DNA from: Euborellia annulipes
Lineage: Eukaryota; Arthropoda; Insecta; Dermaptera; Anisolabididae
Length of the DNA stretch: 64,000 nucleotides
NCBI GenBank assembly: GCA_023213315.1
Contig: JAKCPI010012532.1
Span: 1 to 64,000, forward strand
Direction: 5' to 3'
Position numbers and translations under genes: made by a program. The notes beneath the pieces are model-generated. The model ran no database searches. It was given only the letters and a program-made list of their open reading frames with translations, and was not told the origin of the DNA. Below are positions 22,086 to 32,236 of the stretch, piece after piece (the first letter of the stretch is position 1; every line of letters begins with the position of its first letter).

Positions 22086-22620
22086 CATTTTTTAAAGGCC
22101 GTAAGCTCCAAGAGTATGTCTTGAGCGCACACCAATAGAAAAAAAAAAAAAAAACGTGAGTGCGTCGGAGTCATTTTTATTTCTTGGCCCAAAGTTCAAT
22201 GGTTTCAATACAGCCGGTTGGGGTGTGGGTTTTGGTTTCCTTGCTTCTTTTGACACATTTTGAAAAGAATGCGAGCCCACTTTGAATAAAAGAATACTTG
22301 CTTGGCTATTGAAAGTGGTTTGGAATCAATAAAATGGCGGAGTCACGGACGACTGCCGCCATGATTAATCTGTCATAGAGTGACAGCGACATGATTGGCC
22401 TCCGAAAAAGCAGCTCGAGTGTCATTCCATTCTGTCAAAGGCCCCTCACTGCTAGTAATGTACTTAAAATGACTTGCCCGGGCGCCCTTAAGCCCCCTTT
22501 GATGGATATATTATATATGCGTTTCGAGTGCCTGTCGTGTGGTCGAATTCCAATCGAGAAAGAGATCCAGATCCAGATCGCGGACTGAGTTCGAGATTAG
22601 TATCGATTAAAAATATCCCT
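22086..22620. other. Complex-sequence island with CRE-like palindrome words
   Basis: About 530 bp of higher-complexity, G+C-richer DNA, with 'aaaatggcggagtcacggac' near 22,330 and 'gactgccgccatgattaatc' near 22,350. Frames at 22,092-22,280 (minus) and 22,391-22,588 (plus) have no domain and contain a poly-A-encoded phenylalanine run. A short exon cannot be excluded, but there is no supporting homology. Confidence 0.3.
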
Positions 22621-23029
22621 TTAAATAAAATGAAAGAACTTGTAGGATATCTAAACTAAAGGAAAATAAAAATTTCTAAATTCCTTCCTCTCTTGATAAT
22701 AGATATAAAAGCAGATACTTCTTAACCCATTAAGAGGGAATGTTACTTAGATAGTACGTTGCGTGTTCCGCACTTAATCAGGGAGCTGAAACCCTCTATA
22801 AAAGGAAACTTTAATATATTCATGAATTGCATTTTTTTTTGTCCAGAGTTGAATTAAAAGAATAAACTAGCATTTTTATTATTTTTTTAAAAATAAATTT
22901 CAATATATATTAATCTTTCGGACATTTTATTATAAAAATAACTATATGCTCTTTTATCTAATTAGACTATTCTAGGATTATTTTTATCAACGAAAAATTT
23001 AACTAAATGATTTTCGTTTTATAAAGAAG
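22621..23029. other. A+T-rich spacer
   Basis: Nothing recognised. Confidence 0.45.
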
Positions 23030-23322
23030 ATACTATCATCGGCATATGTATTGAGACTAACGCACAGGATTTAAGCAACCCAAATGTCCTGTATTGGGCA
23101 GTCGTACCAATTTAAATTCGAAAACGAAATTAAGTTTTTTTTTTCTGATAATAATTTTTATTTTGATATAATTCAGAAATAGAATATTAAAAAAAAAAAA
23201 AAAATTATGGGATTTATTTAATAAAATCGTTGACATTGTCTGTTCTGCCAAATACAGGCGTATGTCATTTGGGTTGCCTAAATCCTGTGCGTTAGTCTCA
23301 ATACATATGCCGATAATAGTAT
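23030..23322. mobile_element. N-family inverted-repeat element
   Basis: A 293-bp element. Outer arms 'atactatcatcggcatatg' / 'catatgccgataatagtat' continue into 'tattgagactaacgcacagg', with 'gcaacccaaatg' in both orientations. The centre is A+T-rich. It shares 'tattgagact' and the 'ggcaacccaaatg' core with the elements at 48,095 and 48,767. The flanking arms have drifted, and class and target duplication are undetermined. Confidence 0.7.
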
Positions 23323-23624
23323 ACAATATTCAGCAAAATTCCCAAGAGGGACGATAGGGGTGGCAAAAATATATTTTTTTTCTTTTAATAAATCTTATTA
23401 AAATTCTATTTTAAGTAAACGGGCAAGATGTTATAATAAATTATTATAGATTTGGTATGCCGAAAAAAAATATCATACCTATAATAATTTAATATAAGAT
23501 GCACTCATCCAGCAATGTAGATAGGCCTATATTAGGAAGAGTTGAATGAATCCTTTTGACTCTACTAAAAACAAAATATTGAAATGTATATTTTACTTAT
23601 TTTTCTCCCAAAATATTTCGTCTG
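23323..23624. other. A+T-rich spacer
   Basis: Nothing recognised. Confidence 0.45.
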
Positions 23625-23802
23625 CTAATGCTGCCAGCCTTCCTCAGTGAGGGAGATGTTTTATCTCTCGAATTTTCAGACATCTTTTAAAATTAGCCAC
23701 CAACGCTTTGGAGTGTCTCGGGAAATGATAATTTTTAAAGGTGTCTGGGAATTCTAGAGATAAGATCCCATCCCCCTCACTGAGGAAGACAGGCAGCATT
23801 AG
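23625..23802. mobile_element. Foldback with CTGAGGAAG core, abutting a Helitron
   Basis: Arms starting ctaatgctgccagccttcct (23,625) and ending aggcagcattag (23,802) are complementary over about 70 bp. The left arm on the minus strand reads CTGAGGAAG, a GGCAGC-containing hairpin region, then GACGAAATATT, a hammerhead-like variant. It abuts the broken 3' end of the Helitron copy to its right. Confidence 0.6.
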
Positions 23803-23804
23803 AG

Positions 23805-24294
23805 GCTCGGGCCCGCCTGCTGCGGACGCTCGCCTCTTAATTATGAAAATAAAATTATTTTTACTATTCCAATCCAGTGCCTGCTTGAGGATTTGTTTAC
23901 ATTCATAGAATACATAATATATAATATATATAATGGTTTTTATATACCATCAAGAGAAAAGATATTGGGCAATATGGCGGCTACCTGCCATAAGGCTCAA
24001 ATGCCAAAGATATTGGACAATATGGCGGTTACCTGGCATTTGAGCCTTATGGCAGGTAGCCGCCATATTGTCCAATATCTTTCTCTTGATGGTACATTTC
24101 CTATGGGAGAAATCATAACTTTAGGAATTAATTACTCAAAAAGTTATAGGAATTTCGTGACAAAAATAATTTTCCTGTAATCCCTAAAAGGTCCACTTTT
24201 AGTATATAAAATTTTGTTTCAAAATTCTAACGGCAAGTTGGTCATACAGCGTGACAGACAGACAGGACATTAGGGAATTATATATATATATAGA
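23805..24294 (-). mobile_element. Helitron-like copy, 3' end lost
   Basis: Reverse-strand relative of the Helitron at 59,493-59,875. The 5' end is TCTATATATATATAATTC (from 24,294), followed by 'taatgtcctgtctgtctgtc', 'ttaggaatttcgt'-type body and 'gaatgtaaac'. Near 23,805-23,830 it has the G+C-rich 'ggcgagcgtccgcagcagg' stretch but no CTAG terminus; it breaks off at the adjacent foldback. A palindrome is inserted at 23,946-24,093. Confidence 0.6.
23946..24093. repeat. Palindrome within the Helitron copy
   Basis: Arms 23,946-24,006 and 24,033-24,093 are near-perfect complements. The loop contains another direct copy of 'aagatattggacaatatggc'. The Helitron at 59,493 lacks this block, so it is an insertion or a local inverted duplication. 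The frame 23,893-24,180 simply reads through it. Confidence 0.75.
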
Positions 24295-25240
24295 TTTGGT
24301 CTTTATTTGAATGTGATATACGATTTTTATTTTATTCATAAATTTTCATAGGTTTTTAGAATTTATTTTAATATCTACTAAATTTTAAATTGAATTTACA
24401 ATAGAGTATCGGTAGTAGAAAGAACTAAGATAGCTGGAATGGATTTGACAATTGGGTTGCATCCCCCCCCCCTCTCTCCAAAGCCAACCGCTACTTGTTC
24501 ATATTAACTTTTTGTTCATTTTAATAACACATCTTCCATAGTTATTATTATTATTAATTGACGAGATGAGGGAGGAGAGTGATTTGTCATAATGTGAAGA
24601 ATGGAAGGGTAGGTTAAAGAGCTGCATGGGTAGGGGCGTTAAAAGTTATGGTCCTAGGCAACTTAGACTTATAACTCAGCCCTGTCTGTATTAAAAAGTA
24701 CAAATAACATCCCCCCCCCATTTTACCATTTCGCTATTATTTAATTCAAAGCGAATTCATATATATACTCCATCATTTTAACTCCCCCCCCCACGCTTTC
24801 CAAAATAAAATAAAACCTGATGTTCATATCTTGATTATACTAATGTTCAATGTTTTTGATCAATTTAACCATCACTGATAAAAGAGTTTTTGAAATTATT
24901 TGTGTATTTTTTTTTTTTTTTAATTTTTTTTTGACATATAATTTTTTAAATGGATTAAATTATGATGTTTTTGTTAAAAGTATTCTCTAAATTAAATTAA
25001 AATCGATTCGGATTATCTCTAATGTTTTGGAATAAGTAATTGCGTGGAGACATGACTGACCTACTTAAAAGTAAGCGGAAGGGCTTTTGCTAAAAGGTTC
25101 TAAGAACAATAGAGGAAAAAAAAAACGAAAATCAAAAAAAAAAAAAATGAGCTAATAAATCGACTAAAGAAGTCAGTCTTCATATTGTTTATGAATAGGA
25201 AAAAAATTTAAAAATTACATTTTTGAAACGTATTATTCAT
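24295..25240. other. Spacer with C-tracts
   Basis: C-runs at about 24,463-24,473, 24,712-24,719 and 24,784-24,792 resemble the C/G-rich ends of hAT-like MITEs in this window, but no TIR pair or 8-bp duplication was found. Confidence 0.35.
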
Positions 25241-25346
25241 AACGCCATTGAGTTAGGCATCCCAAACGACACGCATACTAATACTGAGGCTTGGTGGGGG
25301 TTGGCATTAGGCCAAAGTTTGAGATGCCTAACTCAAAGACGTTAAG
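25241..25346. repeat. N-like short inverted repeat
   Basis: 'attgagttaggcatcccaaac' at about 25,249 faces 'tttgagatgcctaactcaaa' at about 25,319. The wording matches the 'gttaggcatcccaaatgg' core of the N element at 48,767. Confidence 0.6.
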
Positions 25347-25470
25347 AAATTTTATGATAGTTATAATTTACCATATGCACTGACTGTACCACTCACTAGT
25401 AGAATTCCTTCAAAATAAAAATACTTATATATGAGCATATGGTATATGGGCAGCCAACTTAAAATAAGTC

Positions 25471-25522
25471 TATTTTTTGTCGGCGTTTCGAGTTCCGATC
25501 GGACTCTTCATCAGAACAAAAA
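25471..25522 (-). ncRNA. Hammerhead-like motif with long stem I
   Basis: On the minus strand an exact CTGATGA (25,508-25,514) is preceded by a T-rich segment ending TTGTT. After GAAAC come GCC and GACAAAAA, so stem I could form about 8 pairs. Stem II is GAG..CTC around CCGATCGG. The cleavage triplet is GCC here and GUC in the partner arm, so this copy has probably lost activity. Confidence 0.5.
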
Positions 25523-25591
25523 TTGATGTCAAATTGTCACGTTAGTTGACATGTCGATCTCCAAAAAGTAAAGAGAATTTTTCAAGAGAAT

Positions 25592-25830
25592 CTTCTTCTG
25601 CCCTCGCCCCATTCCCGCGATGCGGGGTCGGCGGACCTCACTCTTTTCCCTCCAACCCTATCATGCGTTTTTGCGACCGAAAGAAATAGGACAGACCGGC
25701 CCGTCGCACGGCCTGACGCCTGTTGAAAAGAGGAAGGAAGAGACCGACATACAAAGAATGAAGTACTGCCTGTCCCAGCTCGGGCAGCTCGTGGTCGCCA
25801 TCCACTTACGAGATGTGGGCCCCTGAGCGA
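25592..25830 (-). mobile_element. S-type SINE, full length, 18-bp duplication
   Basis: A 239-bp insertion flanked by the exact direct repeat agaatttttcaagagaat (25,574-25,591 and 25,831-25,848). On the minus strand it begins CTCAGGGGCCCACATCT and ends GGGCAGAAGAAG, without a poly-A tail. The same head and body occur at 33,179 and 54,124. Open frames on both strands are readings of its G+C-rich body. Long variable target duplications indicate LINE-mobilised retroposition. Confidence 0.8.
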
Positions 25831-26029
25831 AGAATTTTTCAAGAGAATAAAAATGGTTAAAACGTTGCTACACTGCCATGTCAACTAACCTGACAATTTG
25901 ACATCAATTTTGACTTGATGAAGAGTGCGATCGGCACTCGGAACGTCGACAAAAACCTATATTTTATTTTTTTGCCTTGGTTGCCCTCATATTTTAATAT
26001 TCAGCCATTAACATCTAGTTAAAATTTAT

Positions 26030-26300
26030 CTTATCTTTATTATTATCTTTATTAAACGAGCAATGTATGCTTGTTTGTAAACAGATAAGTTCTCGAAAAC
26101 GGCTCTAACGATTTTTTTCAAATTTTAAATATATAGCATTTCCAATACCAATATGAATGAAATTGCGCTATATCTCGTCTTTGGGAAAATTTGGATACTA
26201 GTACTTTACTGATGTACTTTTTTAGGTGTTTCCAATTTTCTCGAAATTCCCTTTAACGATTTTTTTAAGATATCTAAATTTAAATCCGCATTCAACTAGT
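26030..26300 (+). repeat. Repeat remnant including a short R1-like stretch
   Basis: Begins near 'aacgagcaatgtatgcttgt' and contains 'ggctctaacgattttttt'. From about 26,197 to 26,270 it matches R1 ('tactagtactttactgatgt' and following). A single copy; boundaries unclear. Confidence 0.4.
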
Positions 26301-26489
26301 CGTCAAATCTATATATAGATTAATAAGTCCTGACTTTTTTATATTTGTCCCTAGAATATTTCTCTGATATTAGAAGTACCTTTCCATTAAAACTTTTTTT
26401 TTTTGATCATTTCCCATTTCATTGCCAATTATAAACATTATTTTTTTTTTTCAATTGATAATATTCTTTTTAATTTTATTTTTTGTTAT

Positions 26490-26665
26490 TTACTTGATCG
26501 ACCCCAGTGGATCGAGTTACACGTCTTTCATAGAGATAGGTCATTGTATGCCTTGCTATGCCCCCAGGGGCGACACTTGGACTTTGCTTTTATTACACTC
26601 TGAATGGTGCATGGATCCCTGCTCTTTTCACAGCCGCTAATGGCGAGACTGGACCAAATGCCCAA
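26490..26665. other. Complex G+C-richer patch
   Basis: 'gatcgaccccagtggatcg' and 'gcccccaggggcgacac' form short imperfect palindromes. Frames at 26,403-26,603 and 26,422-26,640 cross it but start in A+T-rich DNA and show no domain. Confidence 0.3.
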
Positions 26666-27002
26666 TAAAAACCCCATTCAGTAAAAAACTCTCAGGTTGT
26701 TATCATTGAAAGAAGATAAAATATTTATATTTAAGCTAAATTAACAGTATAAAATTATGAGGAATGAAATTACTATCTAATGTGAATATTAAAATATATA
26801 GTGTATTAAAAAAAAAAGTACATTTAGTATTAACCCTCAAGTAATGATCCTGACTTGAGCGCCTTCAAAACAAGACATAGGCAACTGTTACACTTTTTTT
26901 AATGGAAATCTAATTAATTTGTAACGATTCAATTAAAAGAAATGTAGTTCTGGTTTAAAAAATGTTATATTTTTAAAAACGGAAAATATTTATATAAAGA
27001 GT

Positions 27003-27660
27003 TTTTACTTTCTCTTACCCTATATATGGACGATGTTATGCACGAAAGAACCAAGCGCCATTAAGCTAACTAAATCTGAGATAAAGGTCATTTCATTTGA
27101 ACTATTGTAAACAAAACCAATGACAATGACTTTTTTTCTTGTTTTATACAAAAAAAAAGTGCGCAGAGTAATAATGTTGTGATTTAAATAAAGAGGTAGA
27201 TCTTCTTTTTCCCTACAAGATGGCAATCTTATCTCAATTAATCATAATGGCGCTTGATTACTTTATACATAACATGTTATGTATGAAATATATAGAGAGA
27301 AAGTATTGCGATCATGTCAAAAATTCGATGTTAAGATTTTTATGGATATTCACATTTTGAGATCCCCTGAGTCAAAAAAAGTGAGTCCTGCAAATTGGTC
27401 CGTGTGTGTGTGTGTGTGGGGTGTGTGGACATTATTAAGCATGAAGTAAATGAGCTACAAGGTTGAAATTTTATATTTAAGTTAAGAACCCTCCTAAGGC
27501 ATGAAAATAAGCTTTTGAAAAAATCGGCCAAAAAGTACTAGTACTTTATTGATTTACTTTTTCAATTTTTTTTTTCGGTTTTCTCAAAATTCGCTCCAAC
27601 GGTTTTGTTTAAAAAATCAATTATTTTTTTAGATGCTCTTTAAAATGTATATTCTCATTT
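27003..27660 (+). repeat. R1 copy 6, with T1-like insertion
   Basis: Left end 'actttctcttaccctatata', then an insertion (27,027-27,281), then R1 resumes at 'tatgaaatatatagagagaa'. It continues through a GT microsatellite (27,403-27,425) to 'gctctttaaaatgtatattc', and lacks the terminal hairpin. Confidence 0.7.
27027..27281. mobile_element. Diverged T1-like MITE at the same R1 site
   Basis: Left end tggacgatgttatgcac..aagcgccatt pairs imperfectly with right end aatggcgcttgatta..acataacatgttatg. It resembles T1 (TGGACCCTGTTACGCATT..AAGCGCCA) and sits at the same TATATA position of R1 as the T1 copy at 6073. The frame 27,020-27,226 lies wholly inside it and shows no domain. Confidence 0.6.
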
Positions 27661-28654
27661 TTTTACAATCAGGCATTTCCAGGAAACCATTGCGATAACA
27701 CATTATCTATTGTATATAAAAAATATTTATTTTAATATTAATTAAAACCAACAGTTCGGATCACTTTAAATTTTCTAACTAACTGACAAGAAGAATCGGG
27801 TTCGAATTATATGACGAATTATAAAAAAATAATTGTGAGATTTAATTATTCAATTTTTAAATTGATAAAATATAATTTTTAAAATAATTTAAAATGATTC
27901 AAATCTTCAATTGCTTAATAAATATTGTTCTCGGTTTTTAACATCCGTCTATTGATTTCCCATTATCATCTCATTTTCCAATTATCAAGTAAAAATTAAA
28001 AACGCGATTTTAATACCCTTAATTTAATAATTTTCTGAAAATTTTCCGCAAAACGCCTACAATCCGAAAAAAGTTTCACTTGCATCGTGGTTTCATAAAA
28101 TTCAGCAATCATATTAATTATTTGAGAAAGGTATTAAATGTATTTAAACTTTCTCTATTTAAGAAAAAAAAAAAAAAAATATTATTTTTAATTTAATACC
28201 AATTCTATTTTCATATAAATTTGATTAATGTTTCTTCTAATTTAATTATCTTTTCTTATAGATGTAAAGCGTCATCATACACTTTGTTTAGAAGTTTTCT
28301 TCTCTTTTCCGGCGCATTTCCCTTTCTCAAACTCTTCAATCATCAGAAAGTCAACCCCATCTTATTAAAATAGAGGATTGCTTCATTAAACCGTTAAACC
28401 TCTTTATTTATTTATTTTTTTATTTTTTATTTCGTCATAGTATTGTAAATTTGTGTCCTTTTTTTTAATATTCTGCTCATAAATTTTTCGTTTCGTATTT
28501 TCAACAAAATTCTTAATCAAACCAAGTGGATGTTATTTGGGTGGCCTATCTTCAAGGAAATAAACGCGAATAAATATGAAGAAATGATATACAATAAATA
28601 TAATCTGTTATATTTATAATATTAACATAAAAAACATTTTTAACTTTTAAAATT
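27661..28654. other. A+T-rich spacer
   Basis: No gene seen. An N-type phrase (gttatttgggtggcctatct) is at 28,531-28,551. Confidence 0.4.
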
Positions 28655-29056
28655 AAAAAAATCTAGTGTAACTTTCTCTTACCTTTAAAGAAAGGTGTGT
28701 TCTGGATTTGTCGCACCAGATTTTTTATATCGATATATAATACAATTCAAGATGTAAAATTTATAAACATGGGAAAATATTTGTATTTTATTACCATAGC
28801 AACCATTTCTCCTATCTTTCCTATTTGAGAAAATAAAAAAAAAAAAACTGAAAAAGTCCATCAGTAAAGTACTAGTACTCTTTGGTCGATTTTGTTCAAA
28901 AACTTCCTGTTACATCTCATGGGGGTACCTAACTTAAATATAAAATTTCAACCTCGTAGCTCTTTTCATTCTTGAGATATTTTGTTCACAGACCTACACA
29001 CATAACCTTAAGATTTAAACTTCAGACCGTTGGATCTCGTTTAAACATTTTATAAA

Positions 29057-29268
29057 TTAAAATTAAATATACGAATCAAACACTAGGTTATTTGTTTCAA
29101 AAGTTTAATTAATTAAAAATTAACACTTGATACGTATTTCGACAATTCTCATCATCAGAAGTGATTGCATTCTATTAGAATGTCGAAATACGTATCAAGT
29201 GTTAATTTTTTATTGATAAGACCTTTGAAACAAATAACCTAGTGTTTAATTTGTATATTTAATTTTAA
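29057..29268. mobile_element. Foldback element within R1
   Basis: A 212-bp inverted repeat with ends ttaaaattaaatatacgaat and complement. Long arms include 'caaacactaggttatttgtt' and 'taacacttgatacgtatttc'. A hammerhead-like core lies at the inner end of the left arm. Confidence 0.75.
29124..29163 (-). ncRNA. Hammerhead-like motif with pairing stems I and III
   Basis: On the minus strand: CACTT, CTGATGA, TGAGAATTGTC, GAA, ATACGTAT, C, AAGTG. Stem I CACUU/AAGUG is 5 perfect pairs. Stem III AUA(CG)UAU is self-pairing, and the cleavage-type triplet is AUC, which fits NUH. Stem II is weak, two pairs (GA/UC). Every required core base is present. Confidence 0.5.
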
Positions 29269-29396
29269 GACAGACCATGTTTCGAAACCCGAAACTCGGG
29301 AGACCTCAAAACGTGTATATCCATCGAAATCTCGCCATCGAATTTTTGAATCCAATACTTTCTTTCAATATATATATATATAGGTAAGAGAAAGTA

Positions 29397-30441
29397 AAAA
29401 TGTATTTGCATTTCAACCTTTGTTGTATTTTTTGAGATTACTATCTTCCTCTAAGTTAACATTTTTTTTTTTTCTTCCATAGAAACAAATTTCCTTTGAT
29501 ATTTATTCAGATTTTTATATCTACCGTTAAAATTCCCGAACGTGGTGAAATTATTTAACTTAAGTATTTTGCTCTGGCCGAAGATAAAAAGCCTCCCTAC
29601 TTTTTTTTTTTTTTCTACCAGATCTTTTTTATTTATGTTCCAAAAGTTGAAATATAATATCTCCTAGGACCTAATCTTCACAGAAGCAGCACCCACAAAG
29701 TCTTGGTTATTGCCCCCTGTGTAAGCTGCAAGCTGTAAACTGTAAGAATGTAAGCCGCAAGACAAACGAGGCCCACAAAATGGTTCTTTTTTTTATCATA
29801 TCGAAGAATCTGAAAACTTTATATTTCATATGTAACTCTAATATTTAATAATTTATTGAATAAAATTAGTAAAAAAAAAAAAAAAAAAAATAATACACGA
29901 ACTTGTTTCATGTAATTTGCTTCCCGTCCTGAACGATAAATTATATTAACTATCATTTCAAATGCAGAAAAATACGAGAACATATTCAATTTTTTTTTAG
30001 GGCTATAAAAAAATTTTGGAAAAAAAATATAAATGTAAATTCTCAATAAGAAAATCAGAGATGAGAATATATTTTGATCTCACGATTATGAAACTTTCCT
30101 TTATTCAACTGCCCTCCGGGTATATAGGAAACCAAAGTAAAAAGAAAAAAAAAACTTGGAAACTTTTAAAATAAATTTTATTAATATAATTATTATTAAA
30201 GTTTTATTGGAATCCTGATTAATTTTTTGAATTTTAAAATATTCTTTTACTTCTATTATTAAATTCAATATTTTACCATTTGAATTATTAAAATTTATCT
30301 TATTTACCATAAATAAATAAATAAATATTAAAAGAGGGAGCTAAGGCTGGCATTTCTTCCTATCCTTTGTCAGCCTTTTTTTCCCTTTTTCATATCAAGC
30401 ATTAGGCCGCTTGCTTTTCACTCGGTTTTATTTCTTTATAA
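29397..30441. other. A+T-rich spacer
   Basis: Low-complexity sequence with long T and A runs. A patch at 29,690-29,790 contains imperfect repeats of 'taagctgcaag' / 'taagccgcaag'. No gene seen. Confidence 0.4.
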
Positions 30442-30526
30442 ATTAATTTTCATTTTCTTTTATAAAGATAATGAAATAATCAGAAGTAGAAAACCCTTGG
30501 GTGGGAGTTAATATTGTCCCTCACTG
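30442..30526. mobile_element. Tc1-type MITE, right part only (copy C)
   Basis: Matches the right half of the element at 12,478-12,686 and ends CCCTCACTG followed by TA. The left half is missing. Confidence 0.7.
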
Positions 30527-30662
30527 TACATACATATGTAGGAGCATACCTATCTATGTTTCTCACATAACTCCAAACAGCCATAGAAATTTGTTTATTT
30601 ATGAATTTGAGATATTTGATAAAATATACTTCGAATTTTTTGAAATTTATTAAAGGTATATC

Positions 30663-30916
30663 CATGGGCGTAGCCAGACATCTTGTTAGGGAGGGGCAAC
30701 CCCTCGTTAGGGCGAGAGGGGGGGTTTGCAATTAATATATACATAGATTATTAATTATTTATTTAAATAAAAAAAAAATTAAATTAATGTAGTGGATTGG
30801 AGCGTTAAAAAAAAAATTCCCAATGGGAAAAATATATATTTGTTTGTTTTTTTAATTTTTAGGACAAGCCAGGGGGGGGCAATGGCCCCTCCCTGCCTCC
30901 CCTGGCTACGCCCATG
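30663..30916. mobile_element. hAT-like MITE with 8-bp duplication
   Basis: A 254-bp element with perfect TIRs CATGGGCGTAGCCAG / CTGGCTACGCCCATG and an exact 8-bp duplication GGTATATC (30,655-30,662; 30,917-30,924). Same family as 9592-9830. G/C tracts lie inside both ends. Confidence 0.9.
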
Positions 30917-30924
30917 GGTATATC

Positions 30925-31668
30925 ATTGCAAGATGTAGTAAAAAGAAGTCATGTGTTGCACACATGTGATGATTAAATAAATATACAATCACAGACAGCA
31001 CTCACATGACTAATCAGCTGTCTGAACAAACAAAATCCATTTTGAATTTATGGTGTGTTAACAAGAAGGACGGACGATTCCAACAAACTAATATTTTTGC
31101 TTCTATCAATGTCATATATTTCTTTTTTTTTTATTTCTATACCAGTCTTTTATCTTTATCGACCATCATCTTTTTTCTCAGATGTCTCGTAAATTTTGTG
31201 TAACTTCTTCCCACCACCAAAGAAGATTAATAACGAAAGAGATGGTTTGTTTTTTAGATCCATTTTTCGTAAAAACCATTGTTGAATTAGCTTTTGTCTT
31301 TTGTGTAATTTTGAGATTATTCGAATATTTTATATGCTTTGTGTATTTTTTTTTTCGATATTTATATGGTTATTGTAGAAAATATTTATTCATTTGCTTT
31401 AAATAATTAAAAATCTATTTATATTTGAATTTAATGTTTATTTTAATATTTTTTAACATGGCGAAAATAAATAATTAAGAATAAACAGTAATATTTTTTT
31501 TTATTCTTCTAAAAAAAAAAAAATAATACTGGTTTTTCAAAAATTAATCTTTATTTTTATACCCAAAACTTATTTTCTTACTAACAGTTAGGTGGGTTTC
31601 CTTTTCCTTTCCCAGAGCTAACGTGAATTGAATTATAATTGCTCTACCAATCAACTTCTCTTTTTACT
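30925..31668. other. A+T-rich spacer
   Basis: Frames at 31,006-31,203 and 31,182-31,406 are phenylalanine-rich readings of T-runs with no domain. Confidence 0.4.
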
Positions 31669-32236
31669 TTCACTTACCTATATATGAAATATATAGAAAG
31701 TATTGCGAGTCAAAAATTCGATGGATATACACGTTTTGTGGTCCCCTGAGCCCAAAAAAGTGTTCCGCAAATTCTCTCTGTGTGCCTATTTATGAACGAA
31801 ATATCTCACTAACGAAAACATCTGGAAGGTTGAAATTTTCAATTTAAATTAGGCACCTCCCCAAAGGGTGTAAATAAGCTTTTGAACAAAATCTGCCAAA
31901 AACTACTAGTACTTTACTGATGTATTTTTTCAGTTTTTTTCGATTTTCTCAAAATTCGCTCCTACGATTTTGATTAAAATTCATAAATCAACGATTTTTT
32001 AGATGCTATTTTATAAAGTATATCAGTGAAATTTTTCGTGAAAATTGTTTCAAGTTCACTTTATTGATGTGGAAGCTAAGCGCCTTCTATGAATCGCGTG
32101 GTCAAGTTTGGAACTTTAGGTGCTAAGGGCATCTAAATATATCTCGACACAAAAAAATCTGGTGTGACAAGCACATTACACAACTTTCTCTTGCCGAAGT
32201 GTAAGTGCTGTGTGACCAGTCACACCAGATTTTTGC
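31669..32236 (+). repeat. R1 copy 8, uninterrupted reference copy
   Basis: About 568 bp from 'tttttactttcacttaccta' to the terminal hairpin ending 'cacaccagattttt'. It carries the shorter 3' variant ('tatcagtgaaatttttcgtg', 'gctaagcgccttctatgaat'). It has no insertion and is the best template for finding interruptions in other copies. Confidence 0.75.

Larger units (their letters stand above)
25440..25997. mobile_element. Foldback element hosting a SINE
   Basis: The left arm (about 25,440-25,555) and right arm (about 25,870-25,997) are complementary. Both include 'caatttgacatcaattttt', a hammerhead-like core and 'cgacaaaaa'. The loop is interrupted by an S-type SINE with an 18-bp target duplication. 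The right arm has a perfect GAGTGC/GCACTC stem II but mutated core bases (TTGATGA, GGAAC); the left arm has an intact core. Confidence 0.75.
28655..29396 (-). repeat. R1 copy 7, with a foldback insertion
   Basis: Starts with a shortened terminal hairpin (aaaaaatctagtgtaac). It runs in reverse through the long 3' variant to about 29,000, is interrupted by a foldback, and resumes near 29,275 to the left end 'ataggtaagagaaagtaaa'. Some sequence around 29,000-29,056 does not match other copies. Confidence 0.65.

Noticed and set aside
23893..24180. 95-codon frame
   Set aside because: Runs through a palindrome inside a Helitron-like copy; the repeated MAVTWHLSLM-type segments are arm readings.
25582..25884. 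100-codon frame (minus) and 68-codon frame (plus)
   Set aside because: Both lie on the S SINE; the same readings recur in other S copies without conserved frame.
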